Shown here piece by piece: positions 6,506 through 12,333 of a DNA stretch of 12,333 nt; positions within the stretch are counted from its first letter, which is position 1, and each line of letters begins with the position of its first letter. The notes below the pieces were generated by a model that was not told the origin of the DNA, did no database searches, and saw only the letters and a program-made list of their open reading frames with translations. The position numbers and the translations under genes were made by a program. The stretch is from an uncultured Acidobacteriota bacterium (lineage in GTDB: Bacteria; Acidobacteriota; Vicinamibacteria; Vicinamibacterales; UBA8438), in assembly GCA_913043805.1 (NCBI GenBank), contig CAJWMX010000035.1:1-12333 (forward strand), read 5' to 3'.

Positions 6506-8473
6506 GTGCAGAAACTCCTGTGCCGGGCTGGACGAATCGCTACCCTCACGGTCGTCGTCGGCGTGATAGCAGCCGCGTCGACCCAGGCCCAGGTCCCGGT
6601 GGGCGACTGGCGGTCGTTCGCGGCCGATCCGGCCAGCACGAAGTACTCGGGTCTCGACCAGATCCCCCCGGACAACGTTGATCGTCTCGAGCCGGTGTGG
6701 ACCTGGGACGCAGCCGCGCTCGATGCGACGACCGGCCAGCCTCCGAGAGGCTTCCGGTCCACCCCAATCAAGGTGGACGACCGGCTCTATGTCAGTACCA
6801 CCCTGAACCTGGTGGCCGCACTCGACCCGGCGACCGGCGCGCTGCTCTGGTCGTTCGACCCGAAGGCCTACGACTTCGAGACGCCCACCCATGGCGGCCT
6901 GGGCAGCCGCGGAGTCGCCTACTGGAGCGACGGCGCCGACGACGAGCGGATCGTCTTCGCGACCGGCGGCATGCAGTTGCTCACCCTGGACCCGGCCACC
7001 GGCGCCCTGGTCACCGACTTCGGTGATGGCGGCTACGTGGACCTGACCCTGGGACTCGGGCGGGAAATCCCGCGCGAGCACTACAACCAGAAATCGCCGC
7101 CGACGATGTGTGGCGACACGATAGTGGTCGGCTCCATCGTCAACGACCTCGGGCTGACCCGTCAGATGCCGCCGGGCCACGTCCGCGGCTACGACGTTCG
7201 CACCGGCGCCATGAAGTGGATCTTCCACACCATTCCGCAGGAGGGCGAGCTTGGCGTCGAGACCTGGGAAGACGGCTCGTGGCGCTACACCGGCAACACG
7301 AACGTCTGGTCCTGGATGAGCTGCGACGAGGAGCTCGGCTACGTCTATCTGCCGCTCGGCACCCCGAGCGACGACTGGTATGGCGGCCACCGGCTTGGCG
7401 ACAACCTCTTCGCCGAGAGCGTGGTCGCCCTCGACGCCGAGACCGGCCACCGGATCTGGCACTTCCAGGCGGTCCATCACGGGGTCTGGGACTACGACTT
7501 CCCCACCGCGCCGAACCTGGTGGACATCGTGGTTGACGGCCGTCCGATCAAGGCGCTGGCGCAGACCAGCAAACAGGCCTTCACCTACGTGTTCGACCGG
7601 GTGACCGGCGAGCCGGTCTGGCCGATCGAAGAGCGGCCGGTGCCCGCCTCGACCGTGCCCGGAGAGCGGCTGTCGCCAACCCAACCCTTCCCCACCAGGC
7701 CGCCGCCGTTCGACCGTCAGGGCGTGACCATCGACGACCTGCTCGACTTCACTCCCGAGCTACGACAGGAGGCACTCGACATCGTCGAGGACTTCGTCAT
7801 CGGCCCGCTCTTCACCCCGCCGATTGTGGCCGGCCACGACGGCAAGGAGGGTGTGATCCAGCTACCCGGCATCGTGGGGGGCGTGAACTGGCCTGGCGGC
7901 TCGGTCGACCCCGAGACCGGCTATCTCTTCGTCCAGTCGGCCACCTATCCGTGGGTGACCGCGCTCGAAGCCCCGAACCCGGACGAGTCTGACCTGGCCT
8001 ATAGGTTCGAAACCTGGTCACGGTCGCCGGCCGGCCCCCGGGGGCTGCCGCTCATCAAGCCACCCTACGCGCGACTGACCGCGATCGACCTCAACAGGGG
8101 TGACATCGCCTGGCAGGTGCCGCTGGGCGATGGACCGCGTGAACAGGTCAACGCCATCCTGGGCAACGGCACCGACGTCGGACCGCTCGGCTGGGAGTCG
8201 ATGGCCGCCGTCAACGGCAACGCGCCGCTCGTCACCAGGACCCTGCTCTTCGTGAATCAGGGCTACACGCCGGACGACCCCGAGAACCCCCAGCTCGGGG
8301 TCATGCGGGTGTTCGAGAAGACCACCGGCGAGCTCGTACTGGAGCGGCCGCTCCACACCTCGCCGCGCGGCGCACCGATGACCTACCTCCACGACGGCCG
8401 ACAGTATCTGGTGTTCGGGGTGGGCGGCGGCGACAGCACGCCGGGGTTGCGGGCCTACGCGCTCGCGGAATGA
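6506..8473 (+). CDS. PQQ-dependent dehydrogenase B (exported beta-propeller), paralogue of A
   Basis: 655 residues from GTG 6506. This start was chosen because it directly precedes a fitting Sec signal (basic KLLCRAGR, hydrophobic IATLTVVVGVIAAAS, cleavage near TQAQ); the frame is open further upstream only as antisense of gene A. The mature part is a quinoprotein propeller with AALDPATGALLWSFDP (104-119), DVRTGAMKWIFHTIP, ALDAETGHRIWHFQ and a final RGAPMTYLHDGRQYLVFGVGGG. HHGVWDYDFP (324-333) and K356 in SKQAFTYVFDR correspond to the catalytic Asp block and PQQ-binding Lys. Long stretches match enzyme A almost residue for residue (GDNLFAES, DRVTGEP, LSPTQPFPTRP), so the two are recent-looking paralogues arranged head to head. 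No CxxCH and no membrane helix besides the signal: a soluble periplasmic enzyme with an external electron acceptor. Substrate unknown; it may differ from A because the segment after LFTPP diverges. Confidence 0.93.
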   Translation: MQKLLCRAGRIATLTVVVGVIAAASTQAQVPVGDWRSFAADPASTKYSGLDQIPPDNVDRLEPVWTWDAAALDATTGQPPRGFRSTPIKVDDRLYVSTTLNLVAALDPATGALLWSFDPKAYDFETPTHGGLGSRGVAYWSDGADDERIVFATGGMQLLTLDPATGALVTDFGDGGYVDLTLGLGREIPREHYNQKSPPTMCGDTIVVGSIVNDLGLTRQMPPGHVRGYDVRTGAMKWIFHTIPQEGELGVETWEDGSWRYTGNTNVWSWMSCDEELGYVYLPLGTPSDDWYGGHRLGDNLFAESVVALDAETGHRIWHFQAVHHGVWDYDFPTAPNLVDIVVDGRPIKALAQTSKQAFTYVFDRVTGEPVWPIEERPVPASTVPGERLSPTQPFPTRPPPFDRQGVTIDDLLDFTPELRQEALDIVEDFVIGPLFTPPIVAGHDGKEGVIQLPGIVGGVNWPGGSVDPETGYLFVQSATYPWVTALEAPNPDESDLAYRFETWSRSPAGPRGLPLIKPPYARLTAIDLNRGDIAWQVPLGDGPREQVNAILGNGTDVGPLGWESMAAVNGNAPLVTRTLLFVNQGYTPDDPENPQLGVMRVFEKTTGELVLERPLHTSPRGAPMTYLHDGRQYLVFGVGGGDSTPGLRAYALAE

Positions 8474-8476
8474 CCC

Positions 8477-8500
8477 GCCCCTTCGACGAGCTTCAGCGAG
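8477..8500. repeat. Degenerate extragenic repeat-like motif at the convergent junction
   Basis: The bases around CCCCTTCGACGAGCTTCAGC resemble the CTTCGACAAGCTCAGG type of short extragenic repeat common in high-GC genomes. It sits where two genes converge (stops at 8473 and 8493), a usual place for such elements. The match is imperfect and only one copy was noticed. Confidence 0.25.
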
Positions 8501-8816
8501 GCAACGGCCGTTCGCGCCCGATCAAACCATTGAACAGGACGAACACGAGGGCGTGGATGAGGAGCACCAGCAAGCCGAGCCCTACGAGCGCAGGCGACGC
8601 GAAGCGGCGAGCCAGACAGGCCGAGACGGCGCCCGTCGTCGCCCGCACCGAGAACACGAGCTCGGCATAGCCCTCCCGTCCCGCCACGAAGAGCGTCCCC
8701 CCGTCCGACCATCGCCCGTCGGTCGCCCACAAGCCCACGCCGGTGACCGGCTTCGCCGGGTCCGACCGCACCTTGAGTCTGAACCGTCGACCGGCCGACG
8801 CCAGACGCTCGAGCAC
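8493..8816 (-). CDS. Small single-pass membrane protein, unknown function
   Basis: 107 residues from GTG 8816. I do not recognise a family. Residues 1-70 look like a compact beta-rich domain (FRLKVRSDPAKPVTGVGLW, GYAELVFSVRATTG), and residues 74-98 are one strong membrane helix (PALVGLGLLVLLIHALVFVLFN) flanked by Arg on both sides, near the C-terminus. The frame is open upstream to the DUF5916 stop at 8874 and reads plausibly there too (DGALRIRVLERLASAG), but it holds no ATG, GTG or TTG before 8816, so the true start may be a CTG or be missing. It lies 57 nt downstream of the DUF5916 gene on the same strand and ends 19 nt from the convergent PQQ gene B, so it is probably the last gene of that operon. 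No good ribosome site is visible, which lowers confidence. Confidence 0.5.
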   Translation of the reverse strand: MLERLASAGRRFRLKVRSDPAKPVTGVGLWATDGRWSDGGTLFVAGREGYAELVFSVRATTGAVSACLARRFASPALVGLGLLVLLIHALVFVLFNGLIGRERPLPR

Positions 8817-8873
8817 CCGAATTCGCAGCGCCCCATCGCGCGTCGCCGCGGACCCGAAAACATCTGGGCGCGG

Positions 8874-11132
8874 TCACCGCAACACGTCGAACAGATAGCT
8901 GTACTTCAGGATGAAGCTACGGCCGGCACTGGTGTGGGGTATGGCGCCAAGCCCATCGGTCTCGTTGTAAACCAGGAACAGGCCGGTGTTGGCGTCCTGC
9001 AGCCAGCCGAACCTCAGGTTGACCGACCAAAGGTCTGCGCTGTCGTTGTACTGCAGCAGACTCTGGGCAAACAGTCGCGGCGAAAAGTTGTAAGCGACGG
9101 TGGTGGAGACGAGATTCGTGATCGTCGAGCCCAGGGGCAGATCGATGTCGTTCCGGCTCCAGTTGATCCGCACGTTGAGCGTCTCGCCACGACGGAACCC
9201 GAGCGACGGACCGTAGCTCAGCAGCTCCCCACCGAAGAACCCGCTCGCCTGGACCCGAGCACCGATGGTCACCGGCCTCGACGCGTCGGTGTTGTAATTC
9301 AGCATCACCTCGTTCCACTCGTAGGCGCCCGGTGCCACCGGCACGCCGGATACCGTGAACGAGCGCACCACCCCTTCCTTCCGGATGTTCCAGGCGGTGA
9401 TGAGGATGGAGCTGTCATTGAACTCCCAGAGGTTATCCATGTGGAGCAACGAGCTCTCGATGAATCCCTCGTCGTAGTTCCAGAACCGGTTGAAGGTGAC
9501 GTGCGGCTGGACCTCCTGAATCTTCAGGAAGTTCTCCGGGCGATAGGTGTAGAAGATGCCCCCGTCCACCTTCCGGAAGCCCCGGCGACGCACGAAGCCA
9601 ACCTCAGGATTGAAGTTGTCGCCCATCTCCATGTAGCCGAGGCGCACCCGCCAGGCCTGCGCGTTGTAGTCGACGGCCGCATCCCATGCGTGGTCCTCGT
9701 CACGCAGACCTGGAGTCTCGGTCTTCGCCGCGAAACCGGAGATGGTGCCGTTCTGTCCGAAGCCCAACCGACCGTCGAGCGCGTAGGTCCGGTTGATGTC
9801 GTTGCTCGCCGCCAGATCGCCGGTGGCCTGCCGATTGACGAACAGGACGCCGATGCTGGACCGGTTCGGGAGGTCCTGGCGCAGCCGAGCTACCCCGAAA
9901 TTGTTGCCCGCGTTGCCAAACACCTCGTCGGTCTGCATGTTCAGCAGACCGATGGTCGTGGAATCGGTCACCTTTCCAGACAGCCGTGCGCCACCAAGGA
10001 TCGGAATCGCCTGTCCGCCGTCACCGATACCTATCCGACGGCTGAAGAAGAGCTCCGTCTGACTCGGATCGTTGAAGGCCGCCCCGCCGCTGTTGGCCAC
10101 CGTGAAGGCGCCGGCGTTCTCGAGGAAGAACGGGCGCTTTTCGGGGAAGAACAGATTGAACCGGTCGAGGTTGATCTGCTGCTGGTCGACTTCGACCTGC
10201 GCGAAGTCGGTGTTGTAAGTGGCGTCGAAGGTCAGGCCTGACGTCACCCCGTACTTGAGGTCGGCGCCCCAGTCGCCGTTGGTGCGGATGTCGTCGTCCA
10301 GCGCGTCGGTCCGCTGTACGCCTTCACCCACGACGTAGGGCGTGATCTGCAGCGTGCGCCACAGATCCGCCGGTGCCTGGACGTTGGTCAGCTCGCCCGC
10401 CATCGACACCCGGAACAGATCGAACTGTCGAGGGAGCGGCGACCAGTAGGCGAGCTCGTTTCGGCGCCTGATGCTCCGCTGGACATTGAAGCCCCACACC
10501 TGCTCGCGGCCTGCCGGGAACCGGATGGTGCGGAACGGAATCGCGAACTCGGCCGTCCAGCCGACGTCCGAAATGGCGGTGCGAACTTGCCAGGCTCCAT
10601 CCCAGTTCAGGTTGAAGCCGCCGCCGGCACCGAACGAGGTACCGCCTCGGCCCATTCCGCTTCCGCCAGCGCCTTCGTTGATTAGCTGGCCGTCGTACTC
10701 CTGCCCGCCCGGGCTGGTGCCGAACACGAAGCCGTTCTGCTGGTCGAGGAACGTATCGAGGATCAGCTGGATGCTGTCGCTGCTGGTCAGCGCCGAGTCG
10801 CGGCGACTGTCGGTGACGATGATCGAGGCTGGGTCGTCGTCGTAGCAGACGATACCGAAGTAGATCGTGTCGTCGGTGTAGATGACGCGCACCTCGGTGC
10901 GCTCCGAGGCTGGCAGCCCCTCATCGGGCGCCGTCTGCACGAAGCCGCTCGCCGCCGGCACTCCCATCCACGCGGGGTCGCCGAGCACGTCCCCGTCCAG
11001 GGTCGGAGCTACGGCGGCGGGCGCGGCCGCCGTTCGGCGGACCTCGGAGGCCAACTGGAGCTCCTGGGACGGTTGCGCGAAGGCGGGAAGCGAGGCGAGG
11101 AGGCAGGCCAGCGGTAGTCCGACGGTTCTCAC
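8874..11132 (-). CDS. DUF5916 outer-membrane protein with N-terminal CBM9-like domain
   Basis: 752 residues from GTG 11132, with a Sec signal (GLPLACLLASLPAFAQ, cleavage near residue 19). Residues about 35-230 form the CBM9-like module typical of this family: APTLDGDVLGDPAWMGV, TEVRVIYTDDTIYFGIVCYD, SIQLILDTFLDQQNGFVF and GWTAEFAIPFRTIRFP. The remainder is the DUF5916 barrel, with FAQVEVDQQQINLDRFNLFF, PEKRPFFLENAGAF, ELFFSRRIG, alternating beta-strand patterns and an aromatic C-terminal strand (ILKYSYLFDVLR). The hallmark motifs and length match complete family members. Function is unproven; carbohydrate binding or outer-membrane transport or assembly has been suggested only by domain analogy. 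Its GAGGAG ribosome site lies within the last codons of the upstream gene, whose stop is 4 nt before this start, so the two are coupled. A Gly-rich loop (GGSGMGRGGTSFGAGGG) sits inside the CBM9 part. Confidence 0.94.
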   Translation of the reverse strand: MRTVGLPLACLLASLPAFAQPSQELQLASEVRRTAAAPAAVAPTLDGDVLGDPAWMGVPAASGFVQTAPDEGLPASERTEVRVIYTDDTIYFGIVCYDDDPASIIVTDSRRDSALTSSDSIQLILDTFLDQQNGFVFGTSPGGQEYDGQLINEGAGGSGMGRGGTSFGAGGGFNLNWDGAWQVRTAISDVGWTAEFAIPFRTIRFPAGREQVWGFNVQRSIRRRNELAYWSPLPRQFDLFRVSMAGELTNVQAPADLWRTLQITPYVVGEGVQRTDALDDDIRTNGDWGADLKYGVTSGLTFDATYNTDFAQVEVDQQQINLDRFNLFFPEKRPFFLENAGAFTVANSGGAAFNDPSQTELFFSRRIGIGDGGQAIPILGGARLSGKVTDSTTIGLLNMQTDEVFGNAGNNFGVARLRQDLPNRSSIGVLFVNRQATGDLAASNDINRTYALDGRLGFGQNGTISGFAAKTETPGLRDEDHAWDAAVDYNAQAWRVRLGYMEMGDNFNPEVGFVRRRGFRKVDGGIFYTYRPENFLKIQEVQPHVTFNRFWNYDEGFIESSLLHMDNLWEFNDSSILITAWNIRKEGVVRSFTVSGVPVAPGAYEWNEVMLNYNTDASRPVTIGARVQASGFFGGELLSYGPSLGFRRGETLNVRINWSRNDIDLPLGSTITNLVSTTVAYNFSPRLFAQSLLQYNDSADLWSVNLRFGWLQDANTGLFLVYNETDGLGAIPHTSAGRSFILKYSYLFDVLR

Positions 11133-11136
11133 GCGT

Positions 11137-11649
11137 TCACAACTCCTCGATTCGACGGTTCACGAAGTCGATCGCCTCGGACGGCACCTCGAAGCGGTCC
11201 AGAACCTGGTTGCCCTGATAGCCGACGTCGGCGATACCGCTCGGACTAGTGTAGTAGGCGTCGACCGTCATCCGGCGCACCCAGTCGAAGAACGAGACGC
11301 CCGGGCCAAGCTCGCCAGGGGTATCGGAGCGCTCTGCCGCCACCAACGCATCGAGCAGGGCCGTCTGCTCGATAGCGGCGGCATCGACGAACGTCGAACC
11401 AGCGCGGCGACGCATGGTCGCGTCCATCCACGCCAATCCGCCCTGATAGATGTTGGCCAGCTCCTCGTTCTGCCCGCACAGCAGGTCGATGAACTCGGGC
11501 GCGCCGGCGTCCACGCCGCTGCCGCCACCGGCGTCGGCCGGCACGATCAGCTCGGCCAACCTGGTCACGGTGGCGAACTCGTGTGTATTGAGCCGGCCCG
11601 GCACATAGCACCCGGCTGCGCCCTCGCCGACGCCAGAATTGGGATGCAC
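11137..11649 (-). CDS. Gluconate 2-dehydrogenase subunit 3-like protein, start uncertain
   Basis: 170 residues from GTG 11649; GTG 11685 would give 182. The body matches the gluconate 2-dehydrogenase subunit 3 family: THEFATVTRLAELIVPAD, GVDAGAPEFIDLLC, and a C-terminus with GVSFFDWVRRMTVDAYYTS, GIADVGYQGNQ. In characterised enzymes this small subunit joins a flavoprotein catalytic subunit, and a Tat signal on the small subunit exports the complex. Here no Tat or Sec signal can be found in any minus-strand frame upstream, and the space is taken by the divergent PEBP gene. No ribosome site supports either GTG. So the protein is either cytoplasmic, exported with a partner, or N-terminally truncated. 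No GMC-type partner is seen in the window. The frame is open up to 11811, but that part is antisense to the PEBP signal peptide. It is coupled to the DUF5916 gene. Confidence 0.8.
   Translation of the reverse strand: MHPNSGVGEGAAGCYVPGRLNTHEFATVTRLAELIVPADAGGGSGVDAGAPEFIDLLCGQNEELANIYQGGLAWMDATMRRRAGSTFVDAAAIEQTALLDALVAAERSDTPGELGPGVSFFDWVRRMTVDAYYTSPSGIADVGYQGNQVLDRFEVPSEAIDFVNRRIEEL
11143..11148 (-). promoter_or_regulatory. Ribosome binding site of the DUF5916 gene inside the upstream gene
   Basis: GAGGAG, read as Glu-Glu codons at the end of the subunit 3 gene, lies 10 nt before GTG 11132. It supports that start and translational coupling of the two genes. Confidence 0.6.
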
Positions 11650-11698
11650 GGAACCGCCGCTGCCCGTAGACTGATACCGAAACACGGCGAGGTCGACG
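11650..11698. promoter_or_regulatory. Divergent start region of subunit 3 operon and PEBP gene
   Basis: Only about 50 bp (or 13 bp with the longer subunit 3 start) separate the two divergent genes. On the plus strand GAGG at 11689-11692 is the PEBP ribosome site, 6 nt before ATG 11699. TAGACT at 11667-11672 or CAGAAT at 11634-11639 could be a -10 box. No clear minus-strand promoter is visible; it may lie within the PEBP gene. Confidence 0.4.
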
Positions 11699-12265
11699 AT
11701 GAACACGCTGCTCCACCGACCGGCGTTGGTGGCCCTTTGTACCGGGCTACTGGCGACGCCGGTCCTGGCACAACCCCAGATCCACGAGATCATCGTGGAA
11801 AGCCCGGCCATGACCAGCGGCGAGACGATGCCGCGGGTCTACACTCCGGATGGCCGTAACCTGTCGCCACCGATCACGTGGCGCAACCTTCCAGCCGGCA
11901 CCCGAGAGATCGCGGTGGTCTGCTCGGACTTTGGCGCCGGCAACCCGCCGCCCTGGGTACACTGGATCATCTACAGCATCCCCGGCACGGCCACCGGGCT
12001 CCCGGAAGGTCTCCCCATCATGGAGGAGACGCCCATGCCGGACGAGCTGGCCGGCGCGATCCAGGGGCTGAACGGCTGGCGTCGTCCCTACTACCGTGGT
12101 CCGGCCCCCCCCGCGGGAACCCCGCACATCTACCACTTCAAGGTGTTCGCGCTGGACACCGAGCTTGGCCTGCAACCGGGCCTCGACCGGGAGGATTTGC
12201 TGCGAGCGATGGAAGGCCACATCATCGGCGAAGGCGAGATCGTCCCGGTGTACGAACGGTTCTGA
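11699..12265 (+). CDS. Exported YbhB/YbcL-type PEBP family protein
   Basis: 188 residues from ATG 11699, with a Sec signal (NTLLHRPALVALCTGLLATPVLAQ, cleavage near residue 24). The mature domain matches the bacterial phosphatidylethanolamine-binding (Raf kinase inhibitor-like) fold: ESPAMTSGETMPRVYTPDG, NLSPPITWRNLPAGTREIAV, PPWVHWIIYSIP, PYYRGPAPPAGTPHIYHF, KVFALD and the terminal GEGEIVPVYER. The His of WVHW and the His of GTPHIYHF are the usual pocket residues. The common DPDAP-like loop reads SDFGAGNPPP here, a modest departure. Bacterial members are small ligand-binding proteins of unsettled function; periplasmic versions are common. GAGG 6 nt upstream supports the start. It is divergent from the subunit 3 operon and probably in one transcript with the next gene, whose start is 11 nt downstream. 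Confidence 0.93.
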   Translation: MNTLLHRPALVALCTGLLATPVLAQPQIHEIIVESPAMTSGETMPRVYTPDGRNLSPPITWRNLPAGTREIAVVCSDFGAGNPPPWVHWIIYSIPGTATGLPEGLPIMEETPMPDELAGAIQGLNGWRRPYYRGPAPPAGTPHIYHFKVFALDTELGLQPGLDREDLLRAMEGHIIGEGEIVPVYERF

Positions 12266-12276
12266 GGACAGACGCG

Positions 12277-12333
12277 ATGGCAGACGAACATTCACGAACG
12301 TTGTCACGCCGAGCGCTGCTTCGCGGCGCGGGC
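12277..12333 (+). CDS. Start of a Tat-exported protein; rest outside window
   Basis: ATG 12277 is preceded by GAGGA (12264-12268, spacing 8) that overlaps the PEBP stop. The 19 visible codons read MADEHSRTLSRRALLRGAG, a twin-arginine motif (SRRALL) followed by the beginning of a hydrophobic stretch. The protein is therefore likely a cofactor-containing or complex-forming exported enzyme, co-transcribed with the PEBP gene. The family cannot be told from this fragment; molybdopterin or GMC oxidoreductases are examples of what such signals precede. Confidence 0.7.
   Translation, partial: MADEHSRTLSRRALLRGAG

Noticed and set aside
6488..7684. 398-residue open frame on the minus strand
   Set aside because: Antisense shadow of PQQ dehydrogenase B with no coding signature.
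8553..10241. 562-residue open frame on the plus strand
   Set aside because: Antisense to the DUF5916 gene, whose motifs and signal peptide are unmistakable. No ribosome site or recognisable domain.
10882..11859. 325-residue plus-strand frame
   Set aside because: Antisense to the DUF5916 and subunit 3 genes and out of frame with the PEBP gene it overlaps.
1..12333. CRISPR array, tRNA/rRNA, insertion sequence or phage genes
   Set aside because: No spaced repeat series, cloverleaf, transposase motif or terminal inverted repeats were noticed by eye on either strand.

Overview
The window is a GC-rich, almost fully coding piece of a bacterial chromosome. Nearly every intact product carries an export signal. 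The mix is: DUF1553 (PSD1) with a LamG domain, a Tat-exported DUF1501 protein, PSCyt1/DUF1587 cytochrome sequence, two PQQ beta-propeller dehydrogenases, a gluconate 2-dehydrogenase subunit 3-like protein, a DUF5916 outer-membrane barrel and a YbhB/PEBP protein. This mix, plus frequent GTG/TTG starts, fits Acidobacteriota best (Vicinamibacteria-like, an inference). Planctomycetota or Verrucomicrobiota are the main alternatives. No rRNA, tRNA, CRISPR array, transposase or phage gene was seen.

Layout. (1) 2-3382, plus strand: the C-terminal part of a LamG-DUF1553 protein, then a complete DUF1501 protein 3 nt downstream, a classic two-gene pair. (2) 3383-3590: a poorly coding gap with a possible gene fragment. 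(3) 6439 down to 3591, minus strand: a complete PQQ dehydrogenase (A) whose stop overlaps the start of a secreted c-type cytochrome/DUF1587 gene. That second gene is broken by an amber codon and lacks about two thirds of its usual length. (4) 6440-6505: a short divergent regulatory region with a 12-bp direct repeat. (5) 6506-8473, plus strand: a second, closely related PQQ dehydrogenase (B), probably translated from a leaderless GTG. (6) 11649 (or 11685) down to 8493, minus strand: a likely operon of gluconate 2-dehydrogenase subunit 3-like protein, DUF5916 outer-membrane protein and a small single-pass membrane protein. (7) 11699-12333, plus strand: an exported PEBP-family protein, then the first 19 codons of a gene starting with a twin-arginine motif.

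Functionally this looks like an envelope-located oxidation locus. Periplasmic PQQ enzymes oxidise an unidentified alcohol, sugar or aldehyde, c-type cytochrome modules would take the electrons, and a DUF5916/CBM9 barrel sits in the outer membrane. Substrates cannot be read from the sequence. I do not see a clearly new defence or mobile system. The most unusual points are the amber-split cytochrome that separates the heme-binding motif from its candidate axial methionine, the apparent loss of its 3' part, the mirror-image pair of PQQ paralogues with a repeat in the shared control region, and an orphan subunit 3 protein with no visible signal peptide or catalytic partner.
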